Of a stretch of DNA of 64,000 bases, positions 49,497-60,242 are shown piece after piece (the first letter of the stretch is position 1; the number at the start of each line of letters is the position of its first letter). The notes below the pieces were generated by a model. The model was given only the letters and a program-made list of their open reading frames with translations, made no database searches and was not told the DNA's origin. The position numbers were made by a program, and so were the translations under genes. The stretch comes from Clytia hemisphaerica (taxonomy: Eukaryota > Cnidaria > Hydrozoa > Leptothecata > Clytiidae), in the NCBI GenBank assembly GCA_902728285.1, contig CACVBU010001002.1, positions 777,970-841,969 of the forward strand, read 5' to 3'.

Positions 49497-50209
49497 ATTT
49501 TCATTTTCATTTTCATTTTCATTTTCATTTTCATTTTCATTTTCATTTTCATTTTCATTTTCATTTTCATTTTCATTTTCATTTTCATTTTCATTTTCAT
49601 TTCATTTTCATTTTCATTTTCATTTTCATTTTCATTTTCATTTTCATTTTCATTTTCATTTTCATTTTCATTTTCATTTTCATTTTCATTTTCATTTTCA
49701 TTTTCATTTTCATTTTCATTTTCATTTTCATTTTCATTTTCATTTTCATTTTCATTTTCATTTTCATTTTCATTTTCATTTTCATTTTGATTTTGATTTT
49801 GATTTTGATTTTGATTTTGATTTTGATTTTGATTTTGATTTTGATTTTGATTTTGATTTTGATTTTGATTTTGATTTTGATTTTGATTTTGATTTTGATT
49901 TTGATTTTGATTTTGATTTTGATTTTGATTTTGATTTTGATTTTGATTTTGATTTTGATTTTGATTTTGATTTTGATTTTCATTTTCATTTTGATTTTGA
50001 TTTTGATTTTCATTTTGATTTTCATTTTGATTTTCATTTTGATTTTCATTTTGATTTTCATTTTGATTTTCATTTTGATTTTCATTTTGATTTTCATTTT
50101 GATTTTGATTTTCATTTTCATTTTCATTTTCATTTTCATTTTCATTTTCATTTTCATTTTCATTTTCATTTTCATTTTCATTTTCATTTTCATTTTCATT
50201 TTCATTTTC
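49497..50209. repeat. Hexanucleotide tract inside the CACTA coding region
   Basis: Plus strand is TTTTCA repeated (49497 to about 49784), then TTTTGA repeated (to about 49979), then alternating TTTTGA/TTTTCA as a 12-bp higher-order unit (to about 50110), then TTTTCA again. On the coding strand it gives Asn-Glu and Asn-Gln dipeptides. A unit lacking one T near 49600 shifts the frame. The block structure records separate expansion events. Confidence 0.95.
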
Positions 50210-52649
50210 TCTGGTACTTTGATAGTGGCGTTGACTTATCATTTCTAATATTTCTTCGTCAAGATCATTAATATCAACATCATCCTCACTGTCGTCATAT
50301 CTTTCAGAATTATCATCATCATCATTACCGCTGGGAATTTCAGAGCTGACATCGCTGCTGGGTTCCATATGATTGAAATTAATTTCATCATCACTGCCAC
50401 TACTTACTGAACCATTACATGTATTCAGATGTTGTCGGAATGACTTATTAGCAATAATCTTGTGACATTGTGGACACGAACGCATACTATAATGAAAGAA
50501 TATAACATGGAAATCAGTTTTAGACAAAGTTCTATCAAAAGAATACATCACAGACTGGAAGGTGTTGTTGCTGATATACTGATTATCCATCAACCTGGAA
50601 ATCGAACGAAATCACCTTGTATGTGATATAAGAACATTTATTTGTCTCGGAGTGAGGAACTGACCTAACACACTCCTGATATTTTGGTCGAACAACTTTC
50701 TTCATCAATCAATGGTTAACAAAAATCACCTTCATCAATGGCGAGTCGGTACTGTAAACATTCGAACTGGAAAAGATGATATAAAGCTAGAGAACTGTAT
50801 TACTGAAATTGCTAAAGCTGACCTTTCCGTATGTGCTTTCCAAGAAGTCCGTCGTCTCAATAGTAGCTCGGTGAAAATTGAACCCAAGATAAACGATAAA
50901 AACTATAAATATGAACTGTACTGGTGTGGCTATTCAATGAAAAGACAGCATGGAGTTGGTATTGCAATCAAAATCGAAAATGATATTGAAATAGAGGAAG
51001 TGCTTCCAGTAAGTCCGAGAGTAATTACTGCGAACATTACCATACGTGACTGCTCCCTTCGAATAATTTGTTGCTACGCTCCGACTGAGGACGATTCAAC
51101 CTCATCCAAAAACCTCTTCTACGCCAACCTAAACAAACAATTCATCTGTGAAAAGACACGAAAAGTAATCTGTCTGGGTGATTTTAATGCTACCTCATCA
51201 GCCACCTTATATAATTCTTCCCTTCGTGAAAACACCCTGATCGATGACCTTATAGTAAATAACAATGGTCTTCGCTTTCATGAATTTTTCAACCGTAATC
51301 GACTATCTGTTCTGAACACTTGGTTTACCCAAAAAAAGTGCCGTCGAATCACCTGGTATTCGCCAGATGGAGTTACCAAGAAAGTATACGATTTCGTATT
51401 ATGTTGTAGCTGGCTTCGCCAATATGTCAATAACTGTCGTGTGTACAACAGTTTTGACTTTGACTCTTACCATCGGTTACTTATAGCAGACATCTGTACA
51501 CCAAGCTCAAAAATTGGTCGATACATTTCAAGAAATTGGGCACCGAAAAGTATCAAGCTGAACTTGAAGTGTCTACAGGATACGCAAATTTATAACGCAT
51601 TTCTCGAAAATACCGTTACTAAACTGGAACAAATCGATTTACTTCAAAATAATAACTCTATCATCAATGAATCGTTTATTACGTATATAAATTCATCTGC
51701 AGAAGAATCTATTCCCAAAATTGAGAGATCAAGATTATACCAACCATGGCATAACGATGAGGAATTGAAACGTCTGTACGGATTGAAAGATGAATTAACT
51801 CTTCGTAACAATAGTAAGGGACTATTTACTATTAGAAAGAGGATACGATTACGATCAAAACATCTCAGAAATCAGTATTATAAATCAGAGAAGCTGAAAA
51901 GATCAATCAATTTGCCATCAATAGAGAACTCGACAAACTCTTTTCGAGGGCTAAAAACCAAGAGACAACCCTTAGAAGCACAACTGCAAAATGCCCCCCA
52001 GAAAAGCTTCTAAAACACTTCCAAAAACATTTCAATCCTAGCCGTGATAACCTCATAATCCCTGAAGAACTCTCGACTAACGTGCCAGATTTTATAAATG
52101 AGCTTCGTAACATTTCCACCAACATCCCTATAGACACTGATACCCCGCCCATCGAGGAAATTCAAAAGCACCTTCATCAACTAAAATCAGACAAAGCTAG
52201 CAATGACATTGACCCTGAAATCCTCAAAAAATGCGAGCACCCGATTATGCTCCAAGTTATCCATAAATTGGCAGAAAATCTTTGGTCTAATCTAGATCTA
52301 CCAAGCGCCTGGGGAAACTCGAGATTGAAAACGCTTTGGAAAGGGAAAGGTTCCAAATCCGACCCAACCAAATATCGGGGAATCAGCATTGGCTCGACTG
52401 TATGTAAATTGATGATAAATATCATACTGAATCGAATCAGACCGTGGTATGAGGCACAAATCACAGATGAACAAAACGGATTTAGAAAAAACAGAGGTAC
52501 AACAGACGGAATTTTCACTATCACAAGAATGGATAAAAATCATTCAATGACCAACATTTAATTATTTTATGTTCATTTCATTTGAATGTTTTGATCTAAA
52601 CGAGACAAATAGAAATATTAACAAAAGATGAAATACTAATCAATAGTCA

Positions 52650-52668
52650 ATATCCTCCATCCCCCGCC
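52650..52668 (-). promoter_or_regulatory. Polypurine tract next to the 3' LTR
   Basis: In element orientation the bases before the 3' LTR are GGCGGGGGATGGAGGATAT, a purine-rich run directly abutting the TG of the LTR. This is the expected primer site for plus-strand DNA synthesis. Confidence 0.75.
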
Positions 52669-52696
52669 AGTTTAATTCGTTTTAACGGAGTTAAAT

Positions 52697-55600
52697 TTAC
52701 TCCCACAGTCCTGATTCTGGCACATAGCGACGTGGTGCCTTACTGATACGACGTGGTCTGGGGGGAGAGGAGGGGCCTGCTGGACTCTCCGGGGGATCAG
52801 ATTGTTGAGTAGCTGTCGAAGTCGGAGGCTGGGCAATGTTGGTTGGCGACTGGTTACTGGAGGGACGAGGGTGAGATGAACGTGTGTCGGTAGCTGCTTC
52901 TTGACGAATGGTAACATCAGCTCGCGGATCGTTCGGGGCGTTGAGTAATGGTGACGGAAACAATGCCGGACCCCCATTCACTGTCGTTGTTGGTGTATTG
53001 CGTTGTTGCACGATTGGCTTCGTAGAAAGACAAGGAAGGGTATGACCAGTGAACACATCGCTGGTGATGTTGACAGAAGCAGGTTCGAACCGTCTGAGGA
53101 AGCGTCTGTTACGTCTTGTAAGGCGACCAGTACCATCGACTCTCAGAGTGTAGCTGTCGTGACCATGGATTTCGACAACCGTACCTGAACGATCCCATCG
53201 CTTTGGGTTGTTTCCGTACTGGTTTTGAATGTAGCATCGGTCATGAAGATGAAGACTTGGTAGGGAGCGAGAGTGGAGGTTTCGTTCTTCTGCTGCATGG
53301 TGGAACCTTTGACGCAGTGCTTCTTCCTTCTGCTGCCATGCCTCGCGCCAAATTGGACGAATGTGTTTGTTGCTAAATTTTTCGAGCCGATTAACGAATG
53401 CGAAGGCATCTCGGATAGGCCGACCAAACACAATCTCTGCAGGTGATAGTTGGCAGTCAGGATCTGGTGTATTGCGTAGCTGCATCATTGCCCTCAAAAA
53501 GCGATCAGTGTCGAGGGTTCCTGCTGGTCCAGTGTTGGCGCGGAGTAGTCGCTTGGCTGATTTGACAGCAACCTCGGCACGACCATTTGACTGTGGATAG
53601 TGGGCGGAGGAGATTCTGTGCTTCACTCCCCATCGGTTGAGGAAATCTTGGGTTGCGTTTGAGGTAAATTCGGGGCCACCATCGCTGGATATCCCCTCAG
53701 GAACACCGAAGCGGGCGAAGTAGTTTCGAAGGCAGGTGATTAAGCCGTCGGATCCAGCCTGTGGCGAGCCTTTGGGTGCCTGGAACACATCGGACCAGCC
53801 AGATAGACGATCACCAACTACTAAATAATGTTGTCCGACGCAATCAAAGAAGTCAGCATACGTCAGCTCGAACGGTGTTGTAGGTGGTGGGCTAGGTTGT
53901 GTAGGCAATGACGGTTGGGATGGAGCGTTGCGGATGCATTCCTGGCATGATTGTCGCCGTTGTTCGATATCGAAGGTCATGCCAGGCCAGAAGACGGTTG
54001 ATCGTGCACGGAGACCCATTGTTGACACTCCTTGGTGAGCTGCATGTAAGGCGTCTAGAACAGCGGGACGTAGGGACGCGGGGATGACAACACGGTCGTT
54101 ATAGATCAATACCCCATCGGTTACGTGCAGGTTGTCACGATATTGCCAAAATGGTGAAGTGGCAGGATTCGTTTTGAAGGTGTTCGGGAACCCAGCCAGG
54201 ACAGCTTCACAGACAGTTGACAGGTCGGAGTCACGCACTGTCTCGGAGGATAGACGATCCCAGGTGATTGACGTAAGTTTCTCAGTTTGATTGTGGAAGG
54301 CAGCTACCACGACGAATTCGGGCATCAGGGGATCTTGAACATCATCGTCATCGTTGTGTGATGGGTGGCGGGATGTGGCATCTGGAGCAAGATTCATTTT
54401 TCCGGGTACGTGGATGACGCCAAAGTACCAAGGGAGGCTTCTCTGTTTCAAACGAAAGAGTCTCGTATTGTGGATCTCATCTAACGTTCGATCACCGTAA
54501 ACTTTGACGAGGGGCTTGTGATCTGTTGCAACTGTTAATTTATCACAGCCTAATGTAAAGTACTTTGTCTGTTCGAGCCCCCATGTAATTGCAAGGGCTT
54601 CTCCTTCAATTGGTGCATAGTGTTCTTCGGATGGTTTAAGGAAACGGGACCCCGCTAACGTAATTCGCCAACCATCTTGGCAGCAGGTTGGTGCTAGATT
54701 AGAGCAGTCACAATGTTTCTGTTGGAGAAAATAACCAATCCCATGCTTCGACCAGTCAGTTCGAAGGCATGTGGTACGGTTGAGGTCGAAAATCTCTACT
54801 CCAGACTTGATTGCTTCAACGATTGTGTTTTTGGATGCTCGGAAGGCATGGTCAAGCTCTGGTGTCCATTTGAATGGATGCTTTGGTGACAAGAAGGGGC
54901 GGAAGGGCTCCATGTGTTCGCGAAGTTGTGCATAGTTCCCAACTTGATTGATAAGGCCGAACCAGCTTCTGATGTCGGTTGTACTCGAAGGTGTTGGGAA
55001 GTTCTGTATGGCGTTGTAGTACTTGGGAAGGGGTTCAATTCTGTCGTCTGTTATGCGGAAGCCTGCAAAGTCAACTGATCTACCAGCAAACTGAAATTTT
55101 AGAGGATTCAAGACGATACCAGCTCTGCCGACAGTCGTTAGAAAATCTATTGTTCGCCACCAATGCTCTTCAAGGTCGTTGTCGTAGATAAGGGTGTCGT
55201 CGGTAATTCTTTCTTTACGTTGGACATCAGCTAAGACGGCTTCGAATCGGCGATTGTATCCGTCTCCAGAAGACAGAAATCCTTGGGGTGCTCTCTTGTA
55301 TCGCCAGCGTCCAAAGGGCGTGATAAAGGTTGTTAGGCGTCGATCTGATTCACGGAGTGGCACGCTGTGAAAACCATTCCACGCGTCGGTAACGGTTTTC
55401 CAGGTGTTGCGGGGAATTTTTCTGGCGAGGTGGAAGGGCGATTCTGAATTGTGGGTCTCTCTTTTGCACCATTTGTTGAGTGGGGACAAGTCAACGGTTC
55501 GTCTTGGTGTGCCATCAGGTTTCCGGGTAATGACCATATGATGACACCATTCCACAGGCTCTCCGATCGGGACTCTCTCTATTACGCCGAGGGACTCATC

Positions 55601-56479
55601 TCGCAGTAGGTCTTTGTGTACCTGCTCTTGCCAGTGTAGCGGAACTGGGATTGCCTTGTGACGTGCAACGGAGATGGCATCATCTCTCATGTGTATTTCG
55701 ACTGGTGGTCCATCCATGGAAGGCAACGTTTGATGGGGACACGTGTTGAAAGAGGTGCTACCATAAGTCTCGAGCAGCCATTTACGCATTTTGTCGTTGT
55801 TGTCTGGCGTACACGGAAACGGAAGGACTTTCGGACGTGTAGGGACTGCTGTGCGTTTTGGGCATTGACATAGACTTCCATCAACGTTTGACACTCCACA
55901 TATACTTGCGTCTTGGATTGTTGAAAGTGGTACCTGCTCAGCTTTTGAGTTAGCAGAGTACTGTCCAATTCGAGGGAAGTCGCGTTTAACGATTCCGAGA
56001 TCAACCATTGTATCATATGATAGGTATAGCGTTGTGACATCACGGCTCACATACACAACTGAATGAGATAGTACTTTTCTCCCGTCAAGGGATTGTCCTG
56101 TAAAAGTGGCACGGAATGCGCCTTCTATATGAATAGGAGACTTGTTTGCTGCGTTAAGGGAAAGCGAAACGGGTGATAGGTCAGATAACTTGTAGCCTGC
56201 TTTAAGAAAGTCTTTCAAAGCCCACAGGTTGGATTGGGCGCCTGTATCTGCTACAGCAGTGACCTCGGTTGATTTTGATGGAGATGTCCTCATAGCAATG
56301 GTAAGGTTAACTTTGGGATGGTCGGATGTCTTTGCCTTTTTCCAGCCACTTTTCGTGAATGGTTGGTGGCTCATGGTTGTGGGTTTCTTGTTGGTGGCAA
56401 CGGTCACATCAGTTGGGTGCTCGATACTTGAGATTTGGCCGAGAGTGTCATCCATCGCTGGATATCCCCTCAGGAACAC
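52697..56479 (-). CDS. Gypsy-like pol, duplicated copy (protease to integrase C terminus)
   Basis: A 1,260-codon frame begins at the duplication junction and lacks gag. Order: protease (AVADTGAQSNLW, DTGA active site), reverse transcriptase (WCHHMVITRKPDG, FHSVPLRESDRR, APQGFLSSGDGY, catalytic ITDDTLIYDND where most families have YxDD), RNase H (LRTDWSKHGIGYFLQQ, ATDHKPLV), integrase HHCC finger (HAAHQGVSTMG, CQECIRN), catalytic core (TYADFFD, GISSDGGPEF, GRAEVAVK) and a basic C-terminal domain ending in a Pro/Ser-rich tail. No chromodomain. Apart from its 5' position it looks intact. How it would be translated is unclear, since its start lies inside the upstream polyprotein. Confidence 0.93.
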   Translation of the reverse strand: MFLRGYPAMDDTLGQISSIEHPTDVTVATNKKPTTMSHQPFTKSGWKKAKTSDHPKVNLTIAMRTSPSKSTEVTAVADTGAQSNLWALKDFLKAGYKLSDLSPVSLSLNAANKSPIHIEGAFRATFTGQSLDGRKVLSHSVVYVSRDVTTLYLSYDTMVDLGIVKRDFPRIGQYSANSKAEQVPLSTIQDASICGVSNVDGSLCQCPKRTAVPTRPKVLPFPCTPDNNDKMRKWLLETYGSTSFNTCPHQTLPSMDGPPVEIHMRDDAISVARHKAIPVPLHWQEQVHKDLLRDESLGVIERVPIGEPVEWCHHMVITRKPDGTPRRTVDLSPLNKWCKRETHNSESPFHLARKIPRNTWKTVTDAWNGFHSVPLRESDRRLTTFITPFGRWRYKRAPQGFLSSGDGYNRRFEAVLADVQRKERITDDTLIYDNDLEEHWWRTIDFLTTVGRAGIVLNPLKFQFAGRSVDFAGFRITDDRIEPLPKYYNAIQNFPTPSSTTDIRSWFGLINQVGNYAQLREHMEPFRPFLSPKHPFKWTPELDHAFRASKNTIVEAIKSGVEIFDLNRTTCLRTDWSKHGIGYFLQQKHCDCSNLAPTCCQDGWRITLAGSRFLKPSEEHYAPIEGEALAITWGLEQTKYFTLGCDKLTVATDHKPLVKVYGDRTLDEIHNTRLFRLKQRSLPWYFGVIHVPGKMNLAPDATSRHPSHNDDDDVQDPLMPEFVVVAAFHNQTEKLTSITWDRLSSETVRDSDLSTVCEAVLAGFPNTFKTNPATSPFWQYRDNLHVTDGVLIYNDRVVIPASLRPAVLDALHAAHQGVSTMGLRARSTVFWPGMTFDIEQRRQSCQECIRNAPSQPSLPTQPSPPPTTPFELTYADFFDCVGQHYLVVGDRLSGWSDVFQAPKGSPQAGSDGLITCLRNYFARFGVPEGISSDGGPEFTSNATQDFLNRWGVKHRISSAHYPQSNGRAEVAVKSAKRLLRANTGPAGTLDTDRFLRAMMQLRNTPDPDCQLSPAEIVFGRPIRDAFAFVNRLEKFSNKHIRPIWREAWQQKEEALRQRFHHAAEERNLHSRSLPSLHLHDRCYIQNQYGNNPKRWDRSGTVVEIHGHDSYTLRVDGTGRLTRRNRRFLRRFEPASVNITSDVFTGHTLPCLSTKPIVQQRNTPTTTVNGGPALFPSPLLNAPNDPRADVTIRQEAATDTRSSHPRPSSNQSPTNIAQPPTSTATQQSDPPESPAGPSSPPRPRRISKAPRRYVPESGLWE

Positions 56480-59225
56480 CGAAGCGGGCGAAGTAGTTTC
56501 GAAGGCAGGTGATTAAGCCGTCGGATCCAGCCTGTGGCGAGCCTTTGGGTGCCTGGAACACATCGGACCAGCCAGATAGACGATCACCAACTACTAAATA
56601 ATGTTGTCCGACGCAATCAAAGAAGTCAGCATACGTCAGCTCGAACGGTGTTGTAGGTGGTGGGCTAGGTTGTGTAGGCAATGACGGTTGGGATGGAGCG
56701 TTGCGGATGCATTCCTGGCATGATTGTCGCCGTTGTTCGATATCGAAGGTCATGCCAGGCCAGAAGACGGTTGATCGTGCACGGAGACCCATTGTTGACA
56801 CTCCTTGGTGAGCTGCATGTAAGGCGTCTAGAACAGCGGGACGTAGGGACGCGGGGATGACAACACGGTCGTTATAGATCAATACCCCATCGGTTACGTG
56901 CAGGTTGTCACGATATTGCCAAAATGGTGAAGTGGCAGGATTCGTTTTGAAGGTGTTCGGGAACCCAGCCAGGACAGCTTCACAGACAGTTGACAGGTCG
57001 GAGTCACGCACTGTCTCGGAGGATAGACGATCCCAGGTGATTGACGTAAGTTTCTCAGTTTGATTGTGGAAGGCAGCTACCACGACGAATTCGGGCATCA
57101 GGGGATCTTGAACATCATCGTCATCGTTGTGTGATGGGTGGCGGGATGTGGCATCTGGAGCAAGATTCATTTTTCCGGGTACGTGGATGACGCCAAAGTA
57201 CCAAGGGAGGCTTCTCTGTTTCAAACGAAAGAGTCTCGTATTGTGGATCTCATCTAACGTTCGATCACCGTAAACTTTGACGAGGGGCTTGTGATCTGTT
57301 GCAACTGTTAATTTATCACAGCCTAATGTAAAGTACTTTGTCTGTTCGAGCCCCCATGTAATTGCAAGGGCTTCTCCTTCAATTGGTGCATAGTGTTCTT
57401 CGGATGGTTTAAGGAAACGGGACCCCGCTAACGTAATTCGCCAACCATCTTGGCAGCAGGTTGGTGCTAGATTAGAGCAGTCACAATGTTTCTGTTGGAG
57501 AAAATAACCAATCCCATGCTTCGACCAGTCAGTTCGAAGGCATGTGGTACGGTTGAGGTCGAAAATCTCTACTCCAGACTTGATTGCTTCAACGATTGTG
57601 TTTTTGGATGCTCGGAAGGCATGGTCAAGCTCTGGTGTCCATTTGAATGGATGCTTTGGTGACAAGAAGGGGCGGAAGGGCTCCATGTGTTCGCGAAGTT
57701 GTGCATAGTTCCCAACTTGATTGATAAGGCCGAACCAGCTTCTGATGTCGGTTGTACTCGAAGGTGTTGGGAAGTTCTGTATGGCGTTGTAGTACTTGGG
57801 AAGGGGTTCAATTCTGTCGTCTGTTATGCGGAAGCCTGCAAAGTCAACTGATCTACCAGCAAACTGAAATTTTAGAGGATTCAAGACGATACCAGCTCTG
57901 CCGACAGTCGTTAGAAAATCTATTGTTCGCCACCAATGCTCTTCAAGGTCGTTGTCGTAGATAAGGGTGTCGTCGGTAATTCTTTCTTTACGTTGGACAT
58001 CAGCTAAGACGGCTTCGAATCGGCGATTGTATCCGTCTCCAGAAGACAGAAATCCTTGGGGTGCTCTCTTGTATCGCCAGCGTCCAAAGGGCGTGATAAA
58101 GGTTGTTAGGCGTCGATCTGATTCACGGAGTGGCACGCTGTGAAAACCATTCCACGCGTCGGTAACGGTTTTCCAGGTGTTGCGGGGAATTTTTCTGGCG
58201 AGGTGGAAGGGCGATTCTGAATTGTGGGTCTCTCTTTTGCACCATTTGTTGAGTGGGGACAAGTCAACGGTTCGTCTTGGTGTGCCATCAGGTTTCCGGG
58301 TAATGACCATATGATGACACCATTCCACAGGCTCTCCGATCGGGACTCTCTCTATTACGCCGAGGGACTCATCTCGCAGTAGGTCTTTGTGTACCTGCTC
58401 TTGCCAGTGTAGCGGAACTGGGATTGCCTTGTGACGTGCAACGGAGATGGCATCATCTCTCATGTGTATTTCGACTGGTGGTCCATCCATGGAAGGCAAC
58501 GTTTGATGGGGACACGTGTTGAAAGAGGTGCTACCATAAGTCTCGAGCAGCCATTTACGCATTTTGTCGTTGTTGTCTGGCGTACACGGAAACGGAAGGA
58601 CTTTCGGACGTGTAGGGACTGCTGTGCGTTTTGGGCATTGACATAGACTTCCATCAACGTTTGACACTCCACATATACTTGCGTCTTGGATTGTTGAAAG
58701 TGGTACCTGCTCAGCTTTTGAGTTAGCAGAGTACTGTCCAATTCGAGGGAAGTCGCGGTTAACGATTCCGAGATCAACCATTGTATCATATGATAGGTAT
58801 AGCGTTGTGACATCACGGCTCACATACACAACTGAATGAGATAGTACTTTTCTCCCGTCAAGGGATTGTCCTGTAAAAGTGGCACGGAATGCGCCTTCTA
58901 TATGAATAGGAGACTTGTTTGCTGCGTTAAGGGAAAGCGAAACGGGTGATAGGTCAGATAACTTGTAGCCTGCTTTAAGAAAGTCTTTCAAAGCCCACAG
59001 GTTGGATTGGGCGCCTGTATCTGCTACAGCAGTGACCTCGGTTGATTTTGATGGAGATGTCCTCATAGCAATGGTAAGGTTAACTTTGGGATGGTCGGAT
59101 GTCTTTGCCTTTTTCCAGCCACTTTTCGTGAATGGTTGGTGGCTCATGGTTGTGGGTTTCTTGTTGGTGGCAACGGTCACATCAGTTGGGTGCTCGATAC
59201 TTGAGATTTGGCCGAGAGTGTCATC
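53680..59225. repeat. 2,773-bp internal tandem duplication in the LTR element
   Basis: Copies 53680-56452 and 56453-59225 are nearly identical, with only a few single-base differences noticed (for example near 55988 versus 58761). The junction reads GTGTCATC joined to CATCGCTGG, so CATC occurs at both edges. The duplicated segment runs from the gag-protease linker to the integrase core. It could have arisen by template switching during reverse transcription, by unequal exchange, or in assembly. Confidence 0.93.
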
Positions 59226-60242
59226 AGGATTGAACGATATGGCATTGGATGTGCTTGTCTGCTTCGGCGGAGTGGATGAGCGGTCTTTCTTCCAGCATCC
59301 CTCACATTTGGCATAGGGGCGCTTGTTCCAACCGCGGGCTTTCTTAGTATAGAAGTGGAAGGATGTACCACAATCCGGACAGTTGGCCATCAGCGACTGT
59401 TCAAATGTACTCGGTGATTGTCCAGCATTTTTAGGAGGTCGTTTGGGATCATGTCGGGATTTGCGATATTCCGAAAGGGCTGATATGGAAGGTGCAGGAT
59501 TAGCGTTCCTAGCAGTCTCCCTCGTCTCAACGAATGCAATTACGTCTGTGACTGGTTTTGTTTGAATATTCTCGGTACTCAGGGCTTCACGTCGGATATC
59601 CATATCGGAAATCCCATTCAAAAGCACATCTCGGATGACGTCATCAGTGTAATAGACATCTCCGTTAATTGCAGTATTACAGTTTGAACAGTTTGTATGG
59701 TAGGCAGTTTTGAATTCGCACGTTTCTGCCTTACCTTGTACTCTAGCGGCATAGGTACGAAACGATTCGTCTGGATCCTGCCTCATAGCAGCCAGCTCGG
59801 ATCGGAGGACACCAAGTGCGACCGGGATCACAGCGATTGATTTCAATGTGGCAAGTGCGTCGACCAAAGTTTTGGTGGTAAAGTTGGGATGTGCGCGGAG
59901 TACGATGTTGCCGAGCTTTTCGTCAGCACATTCAAGAAGCTGGCTAGGGGCAGCCTGATCGGTGATAGCGGTACCAATTCGAAATGTATCCCAACGCCTT
60001 ATGAAAGCGTTCCAATCTTCGCATGTTGAGTTGTGCTGTATTTTGGGTCGTACCAACTTTGGGGCAGTTGACCTCTGGATTGCAGGTGCTGGGTTGACAT
60101 TGGTGTGAGTATGCGAATGCACATTAAGGATTGCTGCTGCACCAATTACATCTACATCTGCAGTTTGGAATCCACAACCAGGTATCGGGCAGTCGAGGAT
60201 TGTCATCTTGGCTGAATCAGCGATGAAAATACTCCAAGTCAC
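56448..60242 (-). CDS. Gypsy-like gag-pol polyprotein, first copy, truncated in integrase
   Basis: A 1,264-codon frame starts 21 bp inside the 5' LTR. Residues 1 to about 350 are gag-like: an N-terminal finger (CPIPGCGFQ, HSHTH), a capsid-like helical region (DWNAFIRRWDTF, SFRTYAARVQGK) and Cys pairs (NCSNCN, NCPDCG, KCEGCW). Protease, RT and RNase H follow in the same frame, identical to the downstream copy except for isolated substitutions such as GIVNRD versus GIVKRD. The integrase stops right after its second catalytic aspartate (GVPEGISSDG), where the 2,773-bp duplication begins. Because 2,773 is not a multiple of three, the second copy is out of frame with the first. Gag and pol share one frame, without the usual frameshift. 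Confidence 0.95.
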   Translation of the reverse strand: MTWSIFIADSAKMTILDCPIPGCGFQTADVDVIGAAAILNVHSHTHTNVNPAPAIQRSTAPKLVRPKIQHNSTCEDWNAFIRRWDTFRIGTAITDQAAPSQLLECADEKLGNIVLRAHPNFTTKTLVDALATLKSIAVIPVALGVLRSELAAMRQDPDESFRTYAARVQGKAETCEFKTAYHTNCSNCNTAINGDVYYTDDVIRDVLLNGISDMDIRREALSTENIQTKPVTDVIAFVETRETARNANPAPSISALSEYRKSRHDPKRPPKNAGQSPSTFEQSLMANCPDCGTSFHFYTKKARGWNKRPYAKCEGCWKKDRSSTPPKQTSTSNAISFNPDDTLGQISSIEHPTDVTVATNKKPTTMSHQPFTKSGWKKAKTSDHPKVNLTIAMRTSPSKSTEVTAVADTGAQSNLWALKDFLKAGYKLSDLSPVSLSLNAANKSPIHIEGAFRATFTGQSLDGRKVLSHSVVYVSRDVTTLYLSYDTMVDLGIVNRDFPRIGQYSANSKAEQVPLSTIQDASICGVSNVDGSLCQCPKRTAVPTRPKVLPFPCTPDNNDKMRKWLLETYGSTSFNTCPHQTLPSMDGPPVEIHMRDDAISVARHKAIPVPLHWQEQVHKDLLRDESLGVIERVPIGEPVEWCHHMVITRKPDGTPRRTVDLSPLNKWCKRETHNSESPFHLARKIPRNTWKTVTDAWNGFHSVPLRESDRRLTTFITPFGRWRYKRAPQGFLSSGDGYNRRFEAVLADVQRKERITDDTLIYDNDLEEHWWRTIDFLTTVGRAGIVLNPLKFQFAGRSVDFAGFRITDDRIEPLPKYYNAIQNFPTPSSTTDIRSWFGLINQVGNYAQLREHMEPFRPFLSPKHPFKWTPELDHAFRASKNTIVEAIKSGVEIFDLNRTTCLRTDWSKHGIGYFLQQKHCDCSNLAPTCCQDGWRITLAGSRFLKPSEEHYAPIEGEALAITWGLEQTKYFTLGCDKLTVATDHKPLVKVYGDRTLDEIHNTRLFRLKQRSLPWYFGVIHVPGKMNLAPDATSRHPSHNDDDDVQDPLMPEFVVVAAFHNQTEKLTSITWDRLSSETVRDSDLSTVCEAVLAGFPNTFKTNPATSPFWQYRDNLHVTDGVLIYNDRVVIPASLRPAVLDALHAAHQGVSTMGLRARSTVFWPGMTFDIEQRRQSCQECIRNAPSQPSLPTQPSPPPTTPFELTYADFFDCVGQHYLVVGDRLSGWSDVFQAPKGSPQAGSDGLITCLRNYFARFGVPEGISSDG

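Larger units (their letters stand above)
45808..50593 (-). pseudogene. CACTA (EnSpm) transposase, Tnp2-like, two frameshifts
   Basis: Transcript order: exon 50593-48714, intron, 48401-48181, intron, 47351-45808; junctions are GT-AG with matching phases. The N terminus has a C2HC-type finger (CPQCHK, RQHLNTC) and an acidic Asp/Ser region, then a long Asn-Glu/Gln tract from a hexanucleotide repeat. The transposase core follows: WQYSFNITDTAFE, MSDVYDGQVWKDF, LMLNCDWFCPYKH (first D), GAIYSVVMNLPRS, FKKENIILHGLIPN, LCVGCDIPASRKLCGFKG (second D), KKGCNKC, IDPMHNLFLGTAKRM and FWLFSFERYNGMLE (the E). Breaks: one unit of the hexanucleotide tract near 49600 is a base short, and an extra base lies near 49190 just after KYVVC. 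Thus the current copy cannot make the full enzyme. CACTA transposases cut at CACTA/G-type ends; those ends were not found. Confidence 0.9.

Noticed and set aside
49490..50248. Plus-strand open frame of alternating His/Phe, Ile/Phe and Ile/Leu, and the minus-strand Lys-Met frame
   Set aside because: Both are other-frame readings of the hexanucleotide tract; only the Asn-Glu/Gln frame continues into the transposase.
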